A stretch of DNA of 64,000 bases, taken from positions 43,544-107,543 of the forward strand of contig NZ_JBLTYX010000022.1 of the NCBI RefSeq assembly GCF_048066115.1, written 5' to 3'. Under the pieces are notes generated by a model that worked only from the letters and a program-made list of their open reading frames with translations, was not told the origin of the DNA and did not search any database. Numbering within the stretch: the stretch's first letter is position 1; the number at the start of each line of letters is the position of its first letter. The translations under genes were made by a program, and so were the position numbers. The DNA comes from Niveispirillum sp048066115 (GTDB lineage: Bacteria; Pseudomonadota; Alphaproteobacteria; Azospirillales; Azospirillaceae). Of this stretch, positions 17,801 through 31,445 are shown piece by piece.

Positions 17801-18544
17801 TCAGGCGTTCAGGCCGCCATCCACGGTGACGACCGATCCGTTGATCTGGCGCGCCGCCGGGCTGGCCAGGAAGGCCACCGCCGCCGCCACATCCTCTGGC
17901 ACACCATAACGCCCCAGCGGGGTCAGGGCACGCAGCCCGTCGGAGAAGTCGCCATCGGCGGGGTTCATGTCGGTGTCTGTGGCCCCGGGCTGCACCAGGT
18001 TGACATTGATGTCGCGCGGCCCCAGTTCCCGTGCGAGACCGCGGGCCAGGGAAACTTGCGCCGATTTCGTCATCGAATAGACCGTCACGCCGGCGGCGAC
18101 CATGCGATCGGCCAGCGAGGAGCCGATCAGGATGATGCGCCCGCCCGGGCCCAGATGCGGGATGGCCGCCTGGGTGATCAGGATCGCGGCGCGGACATTG
18201 ATGTTCAGCAGCGCGTCGATATCCTCCGGGCTGATCTCCGCCAACGGGCCGCCGCGGGCGATGCCGGCATTGTTGACCAGGATGTCGATGCCGCCCAACC
18301 CAGCTACCGTCTCCGCGACGGAGCGCTTCACGGCCGCCGGGTCGGCGCTGTCCGCCTGGATGGCAAGGCCGCGCCGTCCCTTGCCCTCGATGGCCCTGAC
18401 GACCTCCGCCGCGCGGTCGGCCGACTTCTCATAGGTGATGGCGACATCCGCGCCCTTCTCCGCCAGCGCCAGGGCAATGGCCGCCCCGATGCCACGCGAT
18501 CCGCCCGTTACCAGGGCGCGCTTACCATTCAACTCACTCATCAT
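17801..18544 (-). CDS. Short-chain dehydrogenase/reductase (classical SDR)
   Basis: The roughly 247-residue NAD(P)-dependent oxidoreductase has the cofactor motif TGGSRGIG, NNAG, the catalytic Ser region ILIGSSLA, and Y-x3-K in YSMTKSA, and ends in VDGGLNA. The start at 18544 or the adjacent ATG 18541 follows AAAAGG; a farther in-frame start at 18571 would lie inside the operator. It is divergent from the TetR gene, with two related operator-like sites between them, so it is probably the main target of that repressor. The substrate is unknown; homologues reduce 3-oxoacyl or polyol/ketone substrates. Confidence 0.92.
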   Translation of the reverse strand: MMSELNGKRALVTGGSRGIGAAIALALAEKGADVAITYEKSADRAAEVVRAIEGKGRRGLAIQADSADPAAVKRSVAETVAGLGGIDILVNNAGIARGGPLAEISPEDIDALLNINVRAAILITQAAIPHLGPGGRIILIGSSLADRMVAAGVTVYSMTKSAQVSLARGLARELGPRDINVNLVQPGATDTDMNPADGDFSDGLRALTPLGRYGVPEDVAAAVAFLASPAARQINGSVVTVDGGLNA

Positions 18545-18556
18545 CTGATCCTTTTC

Positions 18557-18572
18557 TGTATCGATCGACACA
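18557..18572. promoter_or_regulatory. TetR-type operator candidate, SDR side
   Basis: TGTATCGATCGACACA is a near-perfect 16-bp palindrome lying 13 bp before the SDR start. Its core TATCGATCGA recurs at 18620-18629 next to the TetR start. Confidence 0.65.
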
Positions 18573-18617
18573 TAAATGCATAGCTAGGATCATTGCCGGT
18601 CGACGTCAATGGAATTA

Positions 18618-18633
18618 TATATCGATCGATGCA
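18618..18633. promoter_or_regulatory. TetR-type operator candidate, regulator side
   Basis: TATATCGATCGATGCA repeats the core of the site at 18557-18572 and overlaps the ATG at 18629, which would suit autorepression of the TetR gene. Confidence 0.55.
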
Positions 18634-19282
18634 GAATTCAAATGAACCAACCCCCGCCCCCCAACTGCTAGCCGGTCGCGCCCGGGGGCGGCCGCGTGCC
18701 TTCGACCGGGAGGCGGCCCTGGCCAACGCCACCCGGCTGTTCTGGACCAGGGGGTTCGAGGCGACGTCAATCAGCGACCTGACTGAAGCGATGGGAATCG
18801 GTTCTCCCAGCCTGTATGCCGCGTTCGGATCGAAGGAGGCGCTCTATGCCGAAGCGCTGGCTTATTACGGCCGGAACTATGAGAGCTTCGTCTGGGCCAA
18901 TTTCAAGGCGGCCGGAACGGCGCGGGCGGCAGTCGAGGCACTGCTGATGGATTCCGCTGCCGCCCTGACCGGCTGTGTCGCCGACATTCCGCATGGCTGC
19001 ATGGTGACCCTGTCGTCGGTAGACAGCGAGGGGCATGCGGTGTTGGGCGGGATGGTGCGGGCGGCCCGCGCCGTGACGCTGGAACGACTGAAGGCGCGGC
19101 TGGAACGCGGCATCGCGGCGGGAGAGATTCCGGTCACGACGGACATCCACGCTCTTGCCCGCTTCGTGCAGACGCTCCAGAGTGGCATGTCGATCCTGGC
19201 CCGCGACGGGGCCGGCCGGGTGGAGTTGGAGGCGGTGGCAGCTACCGCCATGCTGGGATGGGACGCGCGCATCGGCGCCTGA
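18629..19282 (+). CDS. TetR/AcrR-family transcriptional regulator
   Basis: The roughly 217-residue protein has an N-terminal DNA-binding domain (about 20-70) with RGRPRAFDREAALANATRLF and ATSISDLTEAMGIGSPSLYAAF, followed by a helical ligand-binding domain with the TetR_C subtype seen in YhhI/AcuR-like regulators (HGCMVTLSSVD). ATG 18629 is preferred; a TTG at 18593 is in frame but would place the operator within the coding region. It is divergent from the SDR gene and likely represses it and itself. Its inducer is unknown, although SDR-linked TetR regulators often sense the aldehyde or ketone substrate. Confidence 0.9.
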   Translation: MQNSNEPTPAPQLLAGRARGRPRAFDREAALANATRLFWTRGFEATSISDLTEAMGIGSPSLYAAFGSKEALYAEALAYYGRNYESFVWANFKAAGTARAAVEALLMDSAAALTGCVADIPHGCMVTLSSVDSEGHAVLGGMVRAARAVTLERLKARLERGIAAGEIPVTTDIHALARFVQTLQSGMSILARDGAGRVELEAVAATAMLGWDARIGA

Positions 19283-19287
19283 CGCCC

Positions 19288-20013
19288 TCACCGGCAGATG
19301 CCGAAGCGGGCCATGTCCAGATGGAAATGATCGCGGTGCAGGGCGTTGTATTCGGGGCCCAGCACCGTGCGGAAAATATCGCACGCCCCGTCATGCGCGT
19401 CGCGCCAGAACAGAGCGCGCGGCCCTGTTCCGCCCCTTTCCCCCCAATCGCGGACCAGCGTCGTCTCCCGCCCATCGGCCAGGGTGATGGCGGCGATGTC
19501 GATGGCGTTGGCGGTGGCGTGTTGGCTGCGCCGCCCCCCTTCGCCGCGACCGGTACGCACGGCGCGGCAGGCATACGTGCCCAGATGGCGGGCGGAGATC
19601 GGCCTGGTGCCCAGATGGCGCTCGGCAGCCGGGATCAGCACATGCCGTTCATAAAGCGCCAGCCCAGCCAGCACCGGGCAGGAAGCGGTTACGCGTCCCT
19701 GATAGCGCAGCAGGGATTGGCGCAGGGTGGCCGCACCCGACAGGTCGCAGCCCGGTTCCGCCCCTTCCCGATCGGGTATGGTCGAAACATCCACCCCCGC
19801 CCGGCCGAGCCAGGCGAGGCAGGCGGGCGTATCGTCGGCCAGCCGCGCCAATTGCCAACTGGTCAGCCAGCCCGGCTTCTGTGCCGGGTCGGGCAATGCC
19901 CAGGGGTTCCAGCGCGCGAGGATGATCGACGCCGGTTGGCCACCGCGCCCGGCGGCCATGATACCCAGGCCGCCCAGAACCAGCAGCAGAAGGATGATCG
20001 ATATCCGTTTCAC
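19288..20013 (-). CDS. Extensin-like C-terminal domain protein
   Basis: The 241-residue protein has an N-terminal signal anchor (about 4-24) and the extensin-like domain with SQHATANAIDIAA and ALHRDHFHLDM. These His/Asp-containing motifs resemble the zinc ligands of LAS-type (D-Ala-D-Ala carboxypeptidase-like) enzymes. Several conserved Cys residues (CLAWL, GCDLSG, SCPVLAG, YACRAV, GACDIF, GICR) suggest periplasmic disulfides. A cell-wall peptidase role is plausible for this family but not demonstrated by the sequence. The gene converges with the TetR gene, with 5 bp between the stops. Confidence 0.85.
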   Translation of the reverse strand: MKRISIILLLLVLGGLGIMAAGRGGQPASIILARWNPWALPDPAQKPGWLTSWQLARLADDTPACLAWLGRAGVDVSTIPDREGAEPGCDLSGAATLRQSLLRYQGRVTASCPVLAGLALYERHVLIPAAERHLGTRPISARHLGTYACRAVRTGRGEGGRRSQHATANAIDIAAITLADGRETTLVRDWGERGGTGPRALFWRDAHDGACDIFRTVLGPEYNALHRDHFHLDMARFGICR

Positions 20014-20351
20014 GCAACCAGATATGGGATGGGGATGACCGCCCTGCCAGTATCATTCCCGCAATTGGTGCGGACGCAGGGCGGAACTATGGATTCGGCA
20101 GCGATACGATCCAGGGCTACCCGCCCACCGGTTCACGGTTGGCATAAGACATCAGGCTAGGCGGCGCAGACCATTGCCCTACTCGCCGATTGCTCGACAA
20201 TCCGGTACCCGTATGGAGGGGGAAAAGGAGGTACCCGTCGGTCCTCCGTCCGACGCTTTTGGTGTGTTTGTTGGCACCCTGCTCGTCGCGAGGCGGGCCG
20301 GGTCCGCCATTTCCCCCTGTTGTGCGACACGGGTTTCCCAGGGGAAAAGCG
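20014..20351. other. Intergenic region between the extensin-like gene and the poly-HAMP kinase gene
   Basis: This 338-bp divergent gap must contain both promoters. I see small dyads, for example GTCGG/CCGAC around 20247-20264, but no recognised riboswitch, operator or small gene. The open frame reaching left to 20190 in the kinase frame has no convincing ribosome binding site. Confidence 0.45.
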
Positions 20352-26645
<6,294 letters not shown>

Positions 26646-26663
26646 GGCGGGGGGGAGGCGGCA

Positions 26664-28769
26664 ATGGCCATCAAGCAATCCGACAAGGTCAATATCCTGC
26701 TGGTCGACGACCAGCCCGCCAAGCTGATGAGCTATGAGGTCATCCTGCGTGACCTGGACGAGCATCTGCTGAAGGCCAATTCGGCGCGCGAGGCGCTGGA
26801 ACATCTGCTGCGGCACGAAGTGGCGGTCGTCCTGATCGATGTCTGCATGCCGGAGTTGGACGGGTTCGAGCTGGCGGCGATGATCCGGGAACATCCGCGC
26901 TTCCAGGATATCGCCATCATCTTCGTCTCCGCCATCCAGGTGGCCGATCTGGACCGGCTGCGGGGATATCAGGCCGGCGCCGTGGATTACGTGCCGGTGC
27001 CCGTGGTGCCGGAGGTGCTGCGCGCCAAGGTCCGTATCTTCGCCGAACTGTTCCGCAAGACCCGCCAGTTGGAGCGGCTGAATGCGGAGCTGGAATTGCG
27101 GGTGAAGGAACGCACTGCAGCATTGGAGGCATCCAACGCCCGCCTCACCGACAGCGAACAGCGCCGCACCCTGGCCATGGCGGCCGGGCGCATGGGGTCC
27201 TGGGACTGGGACGTGGCGTCGGGCATCTGCGCCTGGGACGAGGGGCAGTTCCGGCTTTACGGCTTGGAGCCCGGCGCGTTCGTGCCCAACCAGGAAAGCA
27301 TCGCCGCCTTCATCCATCCCGACGACCGGCAACTGGTGCATGAGGCCAGCTGGGCCGCCGTGAAGGCGGGCCAGCCGCTGAATACCGAATTCCGCATCCG
27401 CCACGCCGATGGCAGCTGGCGCTGGTGCGTGTCCATCGCGGCGGTCAGCCCGGATGCGGGCGGCGGCCCCACCCGGCTTTGCGGCATCACCTATGACGTG
27501 ACCGAACGCAAGAATGCCGAACATGCGCTGCGCACCCTGAACGATGATCTGGAACGGCGGATCGAGGAGCGGACGCGCGAGCGCGAACATGCGCTGGCCC
27601 AACTGTTCGAAGCACAGAAGATGGACACGATCGGCCAGCTGACCGGCGGCATGGCCCATGATTTCAACAATCTGCTGATGGCCATCCTGGGCAGCCTGGA
27701 ATTGATGAAGAAATGGCTGCCGCCAGACGATGCGCGCATCCTGCGCCTGCTGGATAATGCCAGGCAGGCGGCGGAGCGCGGGTCGGCCCTGACCCAGCGC
27801 CTGCTGGCCTTCGCCCGGCGCCAGGAACTGAAGCCGGAGGCGGTGGACGTCTCCCGCCTGGTCGGCGGTATCGAGGATCTGTTGCAGCGCGCCCTGGGCC
27901 AGAGCGTGCGCATCGCCAAGAGCCTGCCCAATGACCTGCCGCCGGTCTGCGTCGATGCCAACCAGTTGGAACTGGCGCTGCTGAACCTGGCGGTGAACGC
28001 GCGCGATGCCATGCCGGTGGGTGGCGTGCTGGGCGTTGCCGCCAAGACGGAAGAAATGGAGGCCAAGGACGGCCTGCGCCCCGGCGCCTATGTCCGCATC
28101 ACCGTATCGGACAGCGGCATCGGCATGGATGCCGATACGCTGGCCCGCGCCACAGAACCGTTCTTCACCACCAAAGGCCCGGGCAAGGGTACCGGCCTGG
28201 GCCTGTCCATGGTGCATGGGCTGGCCGCACAATCGGGCGGGCGCCTGAAATTGTCCAGCAAGCCGGGCAAGGGTACGACCATCGACCTGTGGCTGCCGCG
28301 GGCAGAGGTGATCCTGCCCACGGGTGAGGTGGTGGCATCCCTTGGCGGGGTAATGGAAGGCGGTACCATCCTGCCGCGGTCGGTCCTGCTGGTCGATGAC
28401 GACACATTGGTCAATATCGGCACCGCCGCCATGCTGGAGGATCTGGGCCATAATGTTGTCAGCGCCCATTCCGGGGCCGAGGCGCTGGAGATCATGCGGT
28501 CGGGCCAGCATATCGATATCGTCATCACCGACCACGCCATGCCCGGCATGACCGGCATGGAACTGGCGCGTCATCTGCGGCGTATGCGCCCCGACATGCC
28601 GATCATCCTGGCATCGGGCTTCGCCGAGCTGCCGCAGGGTCCGGACGAGGTGCTGGACCTGCCGCGTCTGGCCAAGCCCTATCGGCAGGAGGATCTGGCC
28701 GCCTCGCTGCTCGTCGTCCTGGGGCAGAGCCCGACGGCACCCAATGTCATTCCATTATGGGGAAGGTGA
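26664..28769 (+). CDS. Hybrid sensor kinase: REC - coiled coil - PAS - HisKA - HATPase - REC
   Basis: The 701-residue soluble protein starts after GGAGGCGGCA. The N-terminal receiver (about 5-125) has DD at 13-14 and phospho-Asp59 (VVLIDVCMPELDG). A coiled coil (about 130-165) leads to a PAS domain (about 170-290; GSWDWDVASG, LYGLEPGAF). HisKA has His332 (GQLTGGMAHDFNNLL, the HWE/ntrB-like DFNN style), and HATPase_c has NARDAM, DSGIGMD and GTGLGLSMVHG. The C-terminal receiver has phospho-Asp623 (VITDHAMPGM). The usual receiver Lys before Pro in the first REC reads VPVVPE, so it lacks that Lys. It probably receives phosphate from, or acts beside, the upstream poly-HAMP kinase. No DNA-binding output domain is present. 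Confidence 0.93.
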   Translation: MAIKQSDKVNILLVDDQPAKLMSYEVILRDLDEHLLKANSAREALEHLLRHEVAVVLIDVCMPELDGFELAAMIREHPRFQDIAIIFVSAIQVADLDRLRGYQAGAVDYVPVPVVPEVLRAKVRIFAELFRKTRQLERLNAELELRVKERTAALEASNARLTDSEQRRTLAMAAGRMGSWDWDVASGICAWDEGQFRLYGLEPGAFVPNQESIAAFIHPDDRQLVHEASWAAVKAGQPLNTEFRIRHADGSWRWCVSIAAVSPDAGGGPTRLCGITYDVTERKNAEHALRTLNDDLERRIEERTREREHALAQLFEAQKMDTIGQLTGGMAHDFNNLLMAILGSLELMKKWLPPDDARILRLLDNARQAAERGSALTQRLLAFARRQELKPEAVDVSRLVGGIEDLLQRALGQSVRIAKSLPNDLPPVCVDANQLELALLNLAVNARDAMPVGGVLGVAAKTEEMEAKDGLRPGAYVRITVSDSGIGMDADTLARATEPFFTTKGPGKGTGLGLSMVHGLAAQSGGRLKLSSKPGKGTTIDLWLPRAEVILPTGEVVASLGGVMEGGTILPRSVLLVDDDTLVNIGTAAMLEDLGHNVVSAHSGAEALEIMRSGQHIDIVITDHAMPGMTGMELARHLRRMRPDMPIILASGFAELPQGPDEVLDLPRLAKPYRQEDLAASLLVVLGQSPTAPNVIPLWGR

Positions 28770-28780
28770 GGGGTGGGGTA

Positions 28781-29044
28781 TCACCGTGACCGCCGCCTGG
28801 CGTTCTTCTCCACCACGGCGGCGATGATGATCATGAAGGCCAGCAGCCGCAGAAGATAGAGCCAGCTCACCTCCTCGCGCGGCAGGTCGGCCACGGCCAC
28901 CAGTCCCTGGTTGAGCGCCAGCAGCCAGAAGGCCACCGCGAAGGCACCGAACAGCAGGTCACGGGTGCGTGACCAGAACCGCAGGAAGAACAGGCCGGCC
29001 AAGAGATAGCCCATCGTGATCAGGCCCCAGATGAAATGCTGCAT
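28781..29044 (-). CDS. Small membrane protein, DUF5985-like
   Basis: The 87-residue protein has three hydrophobic helices (about 5-22, 32-52, 65-80) and a basic tail (EKNARRRSR). The start has AAGGAG upstream. It resembles the DUF5985 family in size and in the FLRFWSRTRDLLFGAFAVAFWLL type core. No enzymatic residue stands out. It is the last gene of a three-gene minus-strand unit (HTH protein, first DUF5985-like, this gene) that converges on the kinase pair with an 11-bp gap; a family A repeat separates it from the previous gene. Confidence 0.75.
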   Translation of the reverse strand: MQHFIWGLITMGYLLAGLFFLRFWSRTRDLLFGAFAVAFWLLALNQGLVAVADLPREEVSWLYLLRLLAFMIIIAAVVEKNARRRSR

Positions 29045-29062
29045 GGCCCCTCTCCTTTTGTT

Positions 29063-29135
29063 CCCTCAAGCGCCGGGCGCCGCCATCCGGCGGCTTGGCT
29101 TGCGCGCCACGTGGCGCAGGCCGGCGGTCGCCGTC
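29063..29135 (+). repeat. Structured intergenic repeat, family A, copy 2
   Basis: This copy has CCCTCAAGCGCCGGGCG, the ATCC-loop hairpin with arms GCCGCC/GGCGGC, the linker TTGGCTT, the palindrome GCGCCACGTGGCGC, then GGCGGTCGCC. The first stem differs from copy 1 at several positions but stays paired. Confidence 0.75.
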
Positions 29136-29156
29136 CTGATGAACCAACCACGCCCC

Positions 29157-29426
29157 TCAATCCGCATCCCAGACGAAGCCGATCAACAGCACGCAGATCG
29201 CCCCCAGCGACGTGATCTGGCGCATCGGCTGCAGATCGACATCGGGCAGCAGCCACATGTCGAGAACGACGAACAGGTTGTTGAAGGCCAGCAGCACGAA
29301 GCAGATGGCCACCCACATCAGCAACCTGACCCGGCTGGCCCGGTATGACCTGACCAGCAGCGCCGCGCAGGCTGTGCTGGCCGCGAAGCAGAGCAGGTAG
29401 ATGAAGGGCTGGATGGCGAAGTCCAT
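29157..29426 (-). CDS. Small membrane protein, DUF5985-like (second copy)
   Basis: The 89-residue protein has three predicted helices (about 5-24, 33-55, 68-86), with a short RSYRASR loop after the first. It starts 3 bp after the stop of the upstream HTH gene, so the two are co-translated. The pairing of two DUF5985-like proteins with a small HTH protein looks like a fixed unit. I infer that the two proteins may form a membrane heteromer linked to signalling by the HTH protein, but no function is known to me. Confidence 0.72.
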   Translation of the reverse strand: MDFAIQPFIYLLCFAASTACAALLVRSYRASRVRLLMWVAICFVLLAFNNLFVVLDMWLLPDVDLQPMRQITSLGAICVLLIGFVWDAD

Positions 29427-29429
29427 GGG

Positions 29430-29795
29430 TCAGTCCCGCTTCAGCTTGAAGGCATCGGCCAATGTATAGAGCTTCTCGTTGGGGGCTGTCAGGATGGCGC
29501 GGTGCACCGCGAACGGCTTGTCACGGTGCGCCTCCTCCAGCTTTTCCGCCAGGCGGTCCAGAACGGGCGAGGCCGGGGCATAGCGGAACAGCCTGTCGGC
29601 ATCGGTAGTGACCAGGCCGGCATTGCTCAGGGCTTTCAGTCCCTGGCTGACGGCCGGCAGGCTGCCGCGCAATTCCAGCACCAATTCCTGTTCCGTCCAG
29701 CCGCGCTCACGGTGGCCGCGCAGGAACATCACCAGTTCCAGTGCCCAGACGGACTTGAAGGATGTTTGGATGAAGTCGAGCAGTTCCTTGTCCAT
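29430..29795 (-). CDS. Small winged-helix DNA-binding protein
   Basis: The roughly 121-residue protein (ATG 29795, or GTG 29801) has a winged-helix core: SVWALELVMFLRGHRERGWTE, then ELVLELRGSLPAVSQGLKALSNAGLVTTDADRLFRYAP, a recognition helix and wing typical of MarR/ArsR-like proteins. The C-terminal part (RAILTAPNEKLYTLADAFKL) is short and helical. It heads the unit with the two DUF5985-like membrane proteins and is oriented toward the kinase genes. It might serve as a DNA-binding output or be regulated by the membrane pair; neither is shown. Confidence 0.7.
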   Translation of the reverse strand: MDKELLDFIQTSFKSVWALELVMFLRGHRERGWTEQELVLELRGSLPAVSQGLKALSNAGLVTTDADRLFRYAPASPVLDRLAEKLEEAHRDKPFAVHRAILTAPNEKLYTLADAFKLKRD

Positions 29796-29954
29796 CACCA
29801 CCGTGTACGGTCAATCCGTCCGCTCGACAACCTTGCGACTTGGACTAGGCAATTCGTGCGGAAGAGGTAGTTCAAAACGGATCAAGGCCGGCACCAGGGG
29901 GGGCTGGCAGCCGGCCTCGACTGGACAAATCCGGGGCTCGAGCCCGTTCCCGTC

Positions 29955-31181
29955 TCAATGCGCGATGGCACCCCCGGCATGCAGGCGCGAACCGGCCATA
30001 TGGGCCAGCGCCAGCAGCGCCCCCCCGGCCAGCAGGGCCAGCGGCACCATCAGCAGCACCACCTGATCGCCCGTGGCCCCGGCGCCGATCATCTGTCCGG
30101 CAATCAGCGGGCCGGAGATGGCGCCGACGCGCCCCGCCGCCACGGCGGCTCCTACCCCGGTGCCCCGCGTCTGGTCGGGATAGACCTTGGGCGCCAGGCC
30201 ATAGAGCGCGAACTGCGCCCCCAGCACCAGGAAGCCCGCCCAGAAGGCCAGCACCAGCAGCATGTCCATGTCGCCGGCCAGCGACAGCAGATACATGACC
30301 AGCGCCATCAGCAGGTACCCCGTGGCCATCGGCCCGCGCGCACCGTACCGGTCGCACAGGAAACCGGCGATGATGGACCCGAAGATGCTGCCGATATTCA
30401 GCACCAGCGAGGTCAGGAAGGCCTGGGCCGGCGGAAAGCCCTTGGCGATGATCAGGGTGGGCAGCCAGTTCAGCAGCAGCGACAGCTGCAACAAGGTCAG
30501 CGCGAATACGATCCACAGCATCAGGGTCGGTCCCGCCTGCTTCGCCCCGAACAGGGCCTCGCCGATCGGTGTGCGCACACCCTGACCACGTGGCGCCACC
30601 CGCTTGGTCTCCGCCATGAAATACCACAGCGCCGGGACCACCAGCAGCGGCAGGGCGCCGCCGACGATGAACAGCCCGCGCCAGTCCATGCCGCCGGGCG
30701 CCAGCTTGGCCATCAGCGATACGATGATGCCGCCCACCGCCAGCCCGCAGGAGATCGACGCCACCGTTATGGTGACCCGTGCCTTGGCCGTCACTTCCGA
30801 CGCGATGGCGATGACATTGGGGAAAGTGCCGCCCAGGCCCAGGCCGGTCAGCACGCGCAGCACGAACAGCGAATGATAATCCCACGCCCAGCTTGAGACG
30901 AGTGTGGCCGCCCCGAAGGCCAGGACCGACCCGACCAGCACCGGCTTGCGCCCCACCTTGTCGGCCAGCCGCCCGCCGGCCAGCGCCCCGATGGCCAGAC
31001 CGATCAGGCTGGCACCGAAGGCCCAGCCGATCTCCTGCGGTGTCAGGCCCAGTTCACGCGTCAGCTGCGGGGCCGCCACGCCGATGACCTGCAGGTCGAA
31101 CCCTTCCAGCACCGCCACCAGGAAGCAGAGAAGGATGATACCCCGGCGGGCACCGGTGGGGATTTCCTGTTCGCTTTGCAT
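29955..31181 (-). CDS. MFS transporter, aromatic acid:H+ symporter (AAHS)-like
   Basis: The roughly 408-residue protein has twelve predicted helices. The start is ATG 31181 with GAGGAA upstream; the longer frame adds residues translated from the palindrome region. The hallmark loop 2-3 motif GGRLADKVGRKPVLVGS and the N-terminal LEGFDLQVIG, with its membrane Asp, fit the AAHS group (PcaK, BenK, MhpT), which imports aromatic acids with protons. It is the last gene of the catabolic operon, after the TonB receptor, separated by a hairpin repeat and an 11-bp inverted repeat. The substrate is likely the aromatic acid degraded by the operon. Confidence 0.9.
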   Translation of the reverse strand: MQSEQEIPTGARRGIILLCFLVAVLEGFDLQVIGVAAPQLTRELGLTPQEIGWAFGASLIGLAIGALAGGRLADKVGRKPVLVGSVLAFGAATLVSSWAWDYHSLFVLRVLTGLGLGGTFPNVIAIASEVTAKARVTITVASISCGLAVGGIIVSLMAKLAPGGMDWRGLFIVGGALPLLVVPALWYFMAETKRVAPRGQGVRTPIGEALFGAKQAGPTLMLWIVFALTLLQLSLLLNWLPTLIIAKGFPPAQAFLTSLVLNIGSIFGSIIAGFLCDRYGARGPMATGYLLMALVMYLLSLAGDMDMLLVLAFWAGFLVLGAQFALYGLAPKVYPDQTRGTGVGAAVAAGRVGAISGPLIAGQMIGAGATGDQVVLLMVPLALLAGGALLALAHMAGSRLHAGGAIAH

Positions 31182-31228
31182 GTTCCTCACCCTTGTCCAT
31201 CCGCCCAAGCGGCTGTGACTTTTTTTGA

Positions 31229-31260
31229 GGAGACCATGGCACATACATACCATGGTCTCC
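31229..31260. promoter_or_regulatory. 11-bp perfect inverted repeat upstream of the MFS gene
   Basis: GGAGACCATGG (31229-31239) and CCATGGTCTCC (31250-31260) flank a 10-bp spacer, 48 bp before the MFS start. No T-run follows on the minus strand (A-run instead), so a terminator is unlikely. An operator or 5'-UTR hairpin is more plausible. Confidence 0.6.
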
Positions 31261-31345
31261 ACCAGATGTTTGGTCGCTTCATCAGTCGCCATCCCGTTTT
31301 GGGAGACTTCCGCAAAACTCTCGGGGCACCGTCGTTGCCACTCTC

Positions 31346-31383
31346 TCCACCGTCACCCCGGCGAAGGCCGGGGTGACGGTGGA
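31346..31383. repeat. REP-like hairpin, family B, copy 1
   Basis: This is a perfect 17-bp stem (TCCACCGTCACCCCGGC and its complement) with loop GAAG. The 30 bp to its left (GGCACCGTCGTTGCCACTCT and around) is also nearly identical to the sequence left of the copy at 43812-43901, so the repeat unit is longer than the hairpin. Confidence 0.8.
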
Positions 31384-31445
31384 TATTGCGAAAACCCTCA
31401 TGGCCCAAACTTCCACAAGGGATAAGCAAGGACTGGCTACGATCC

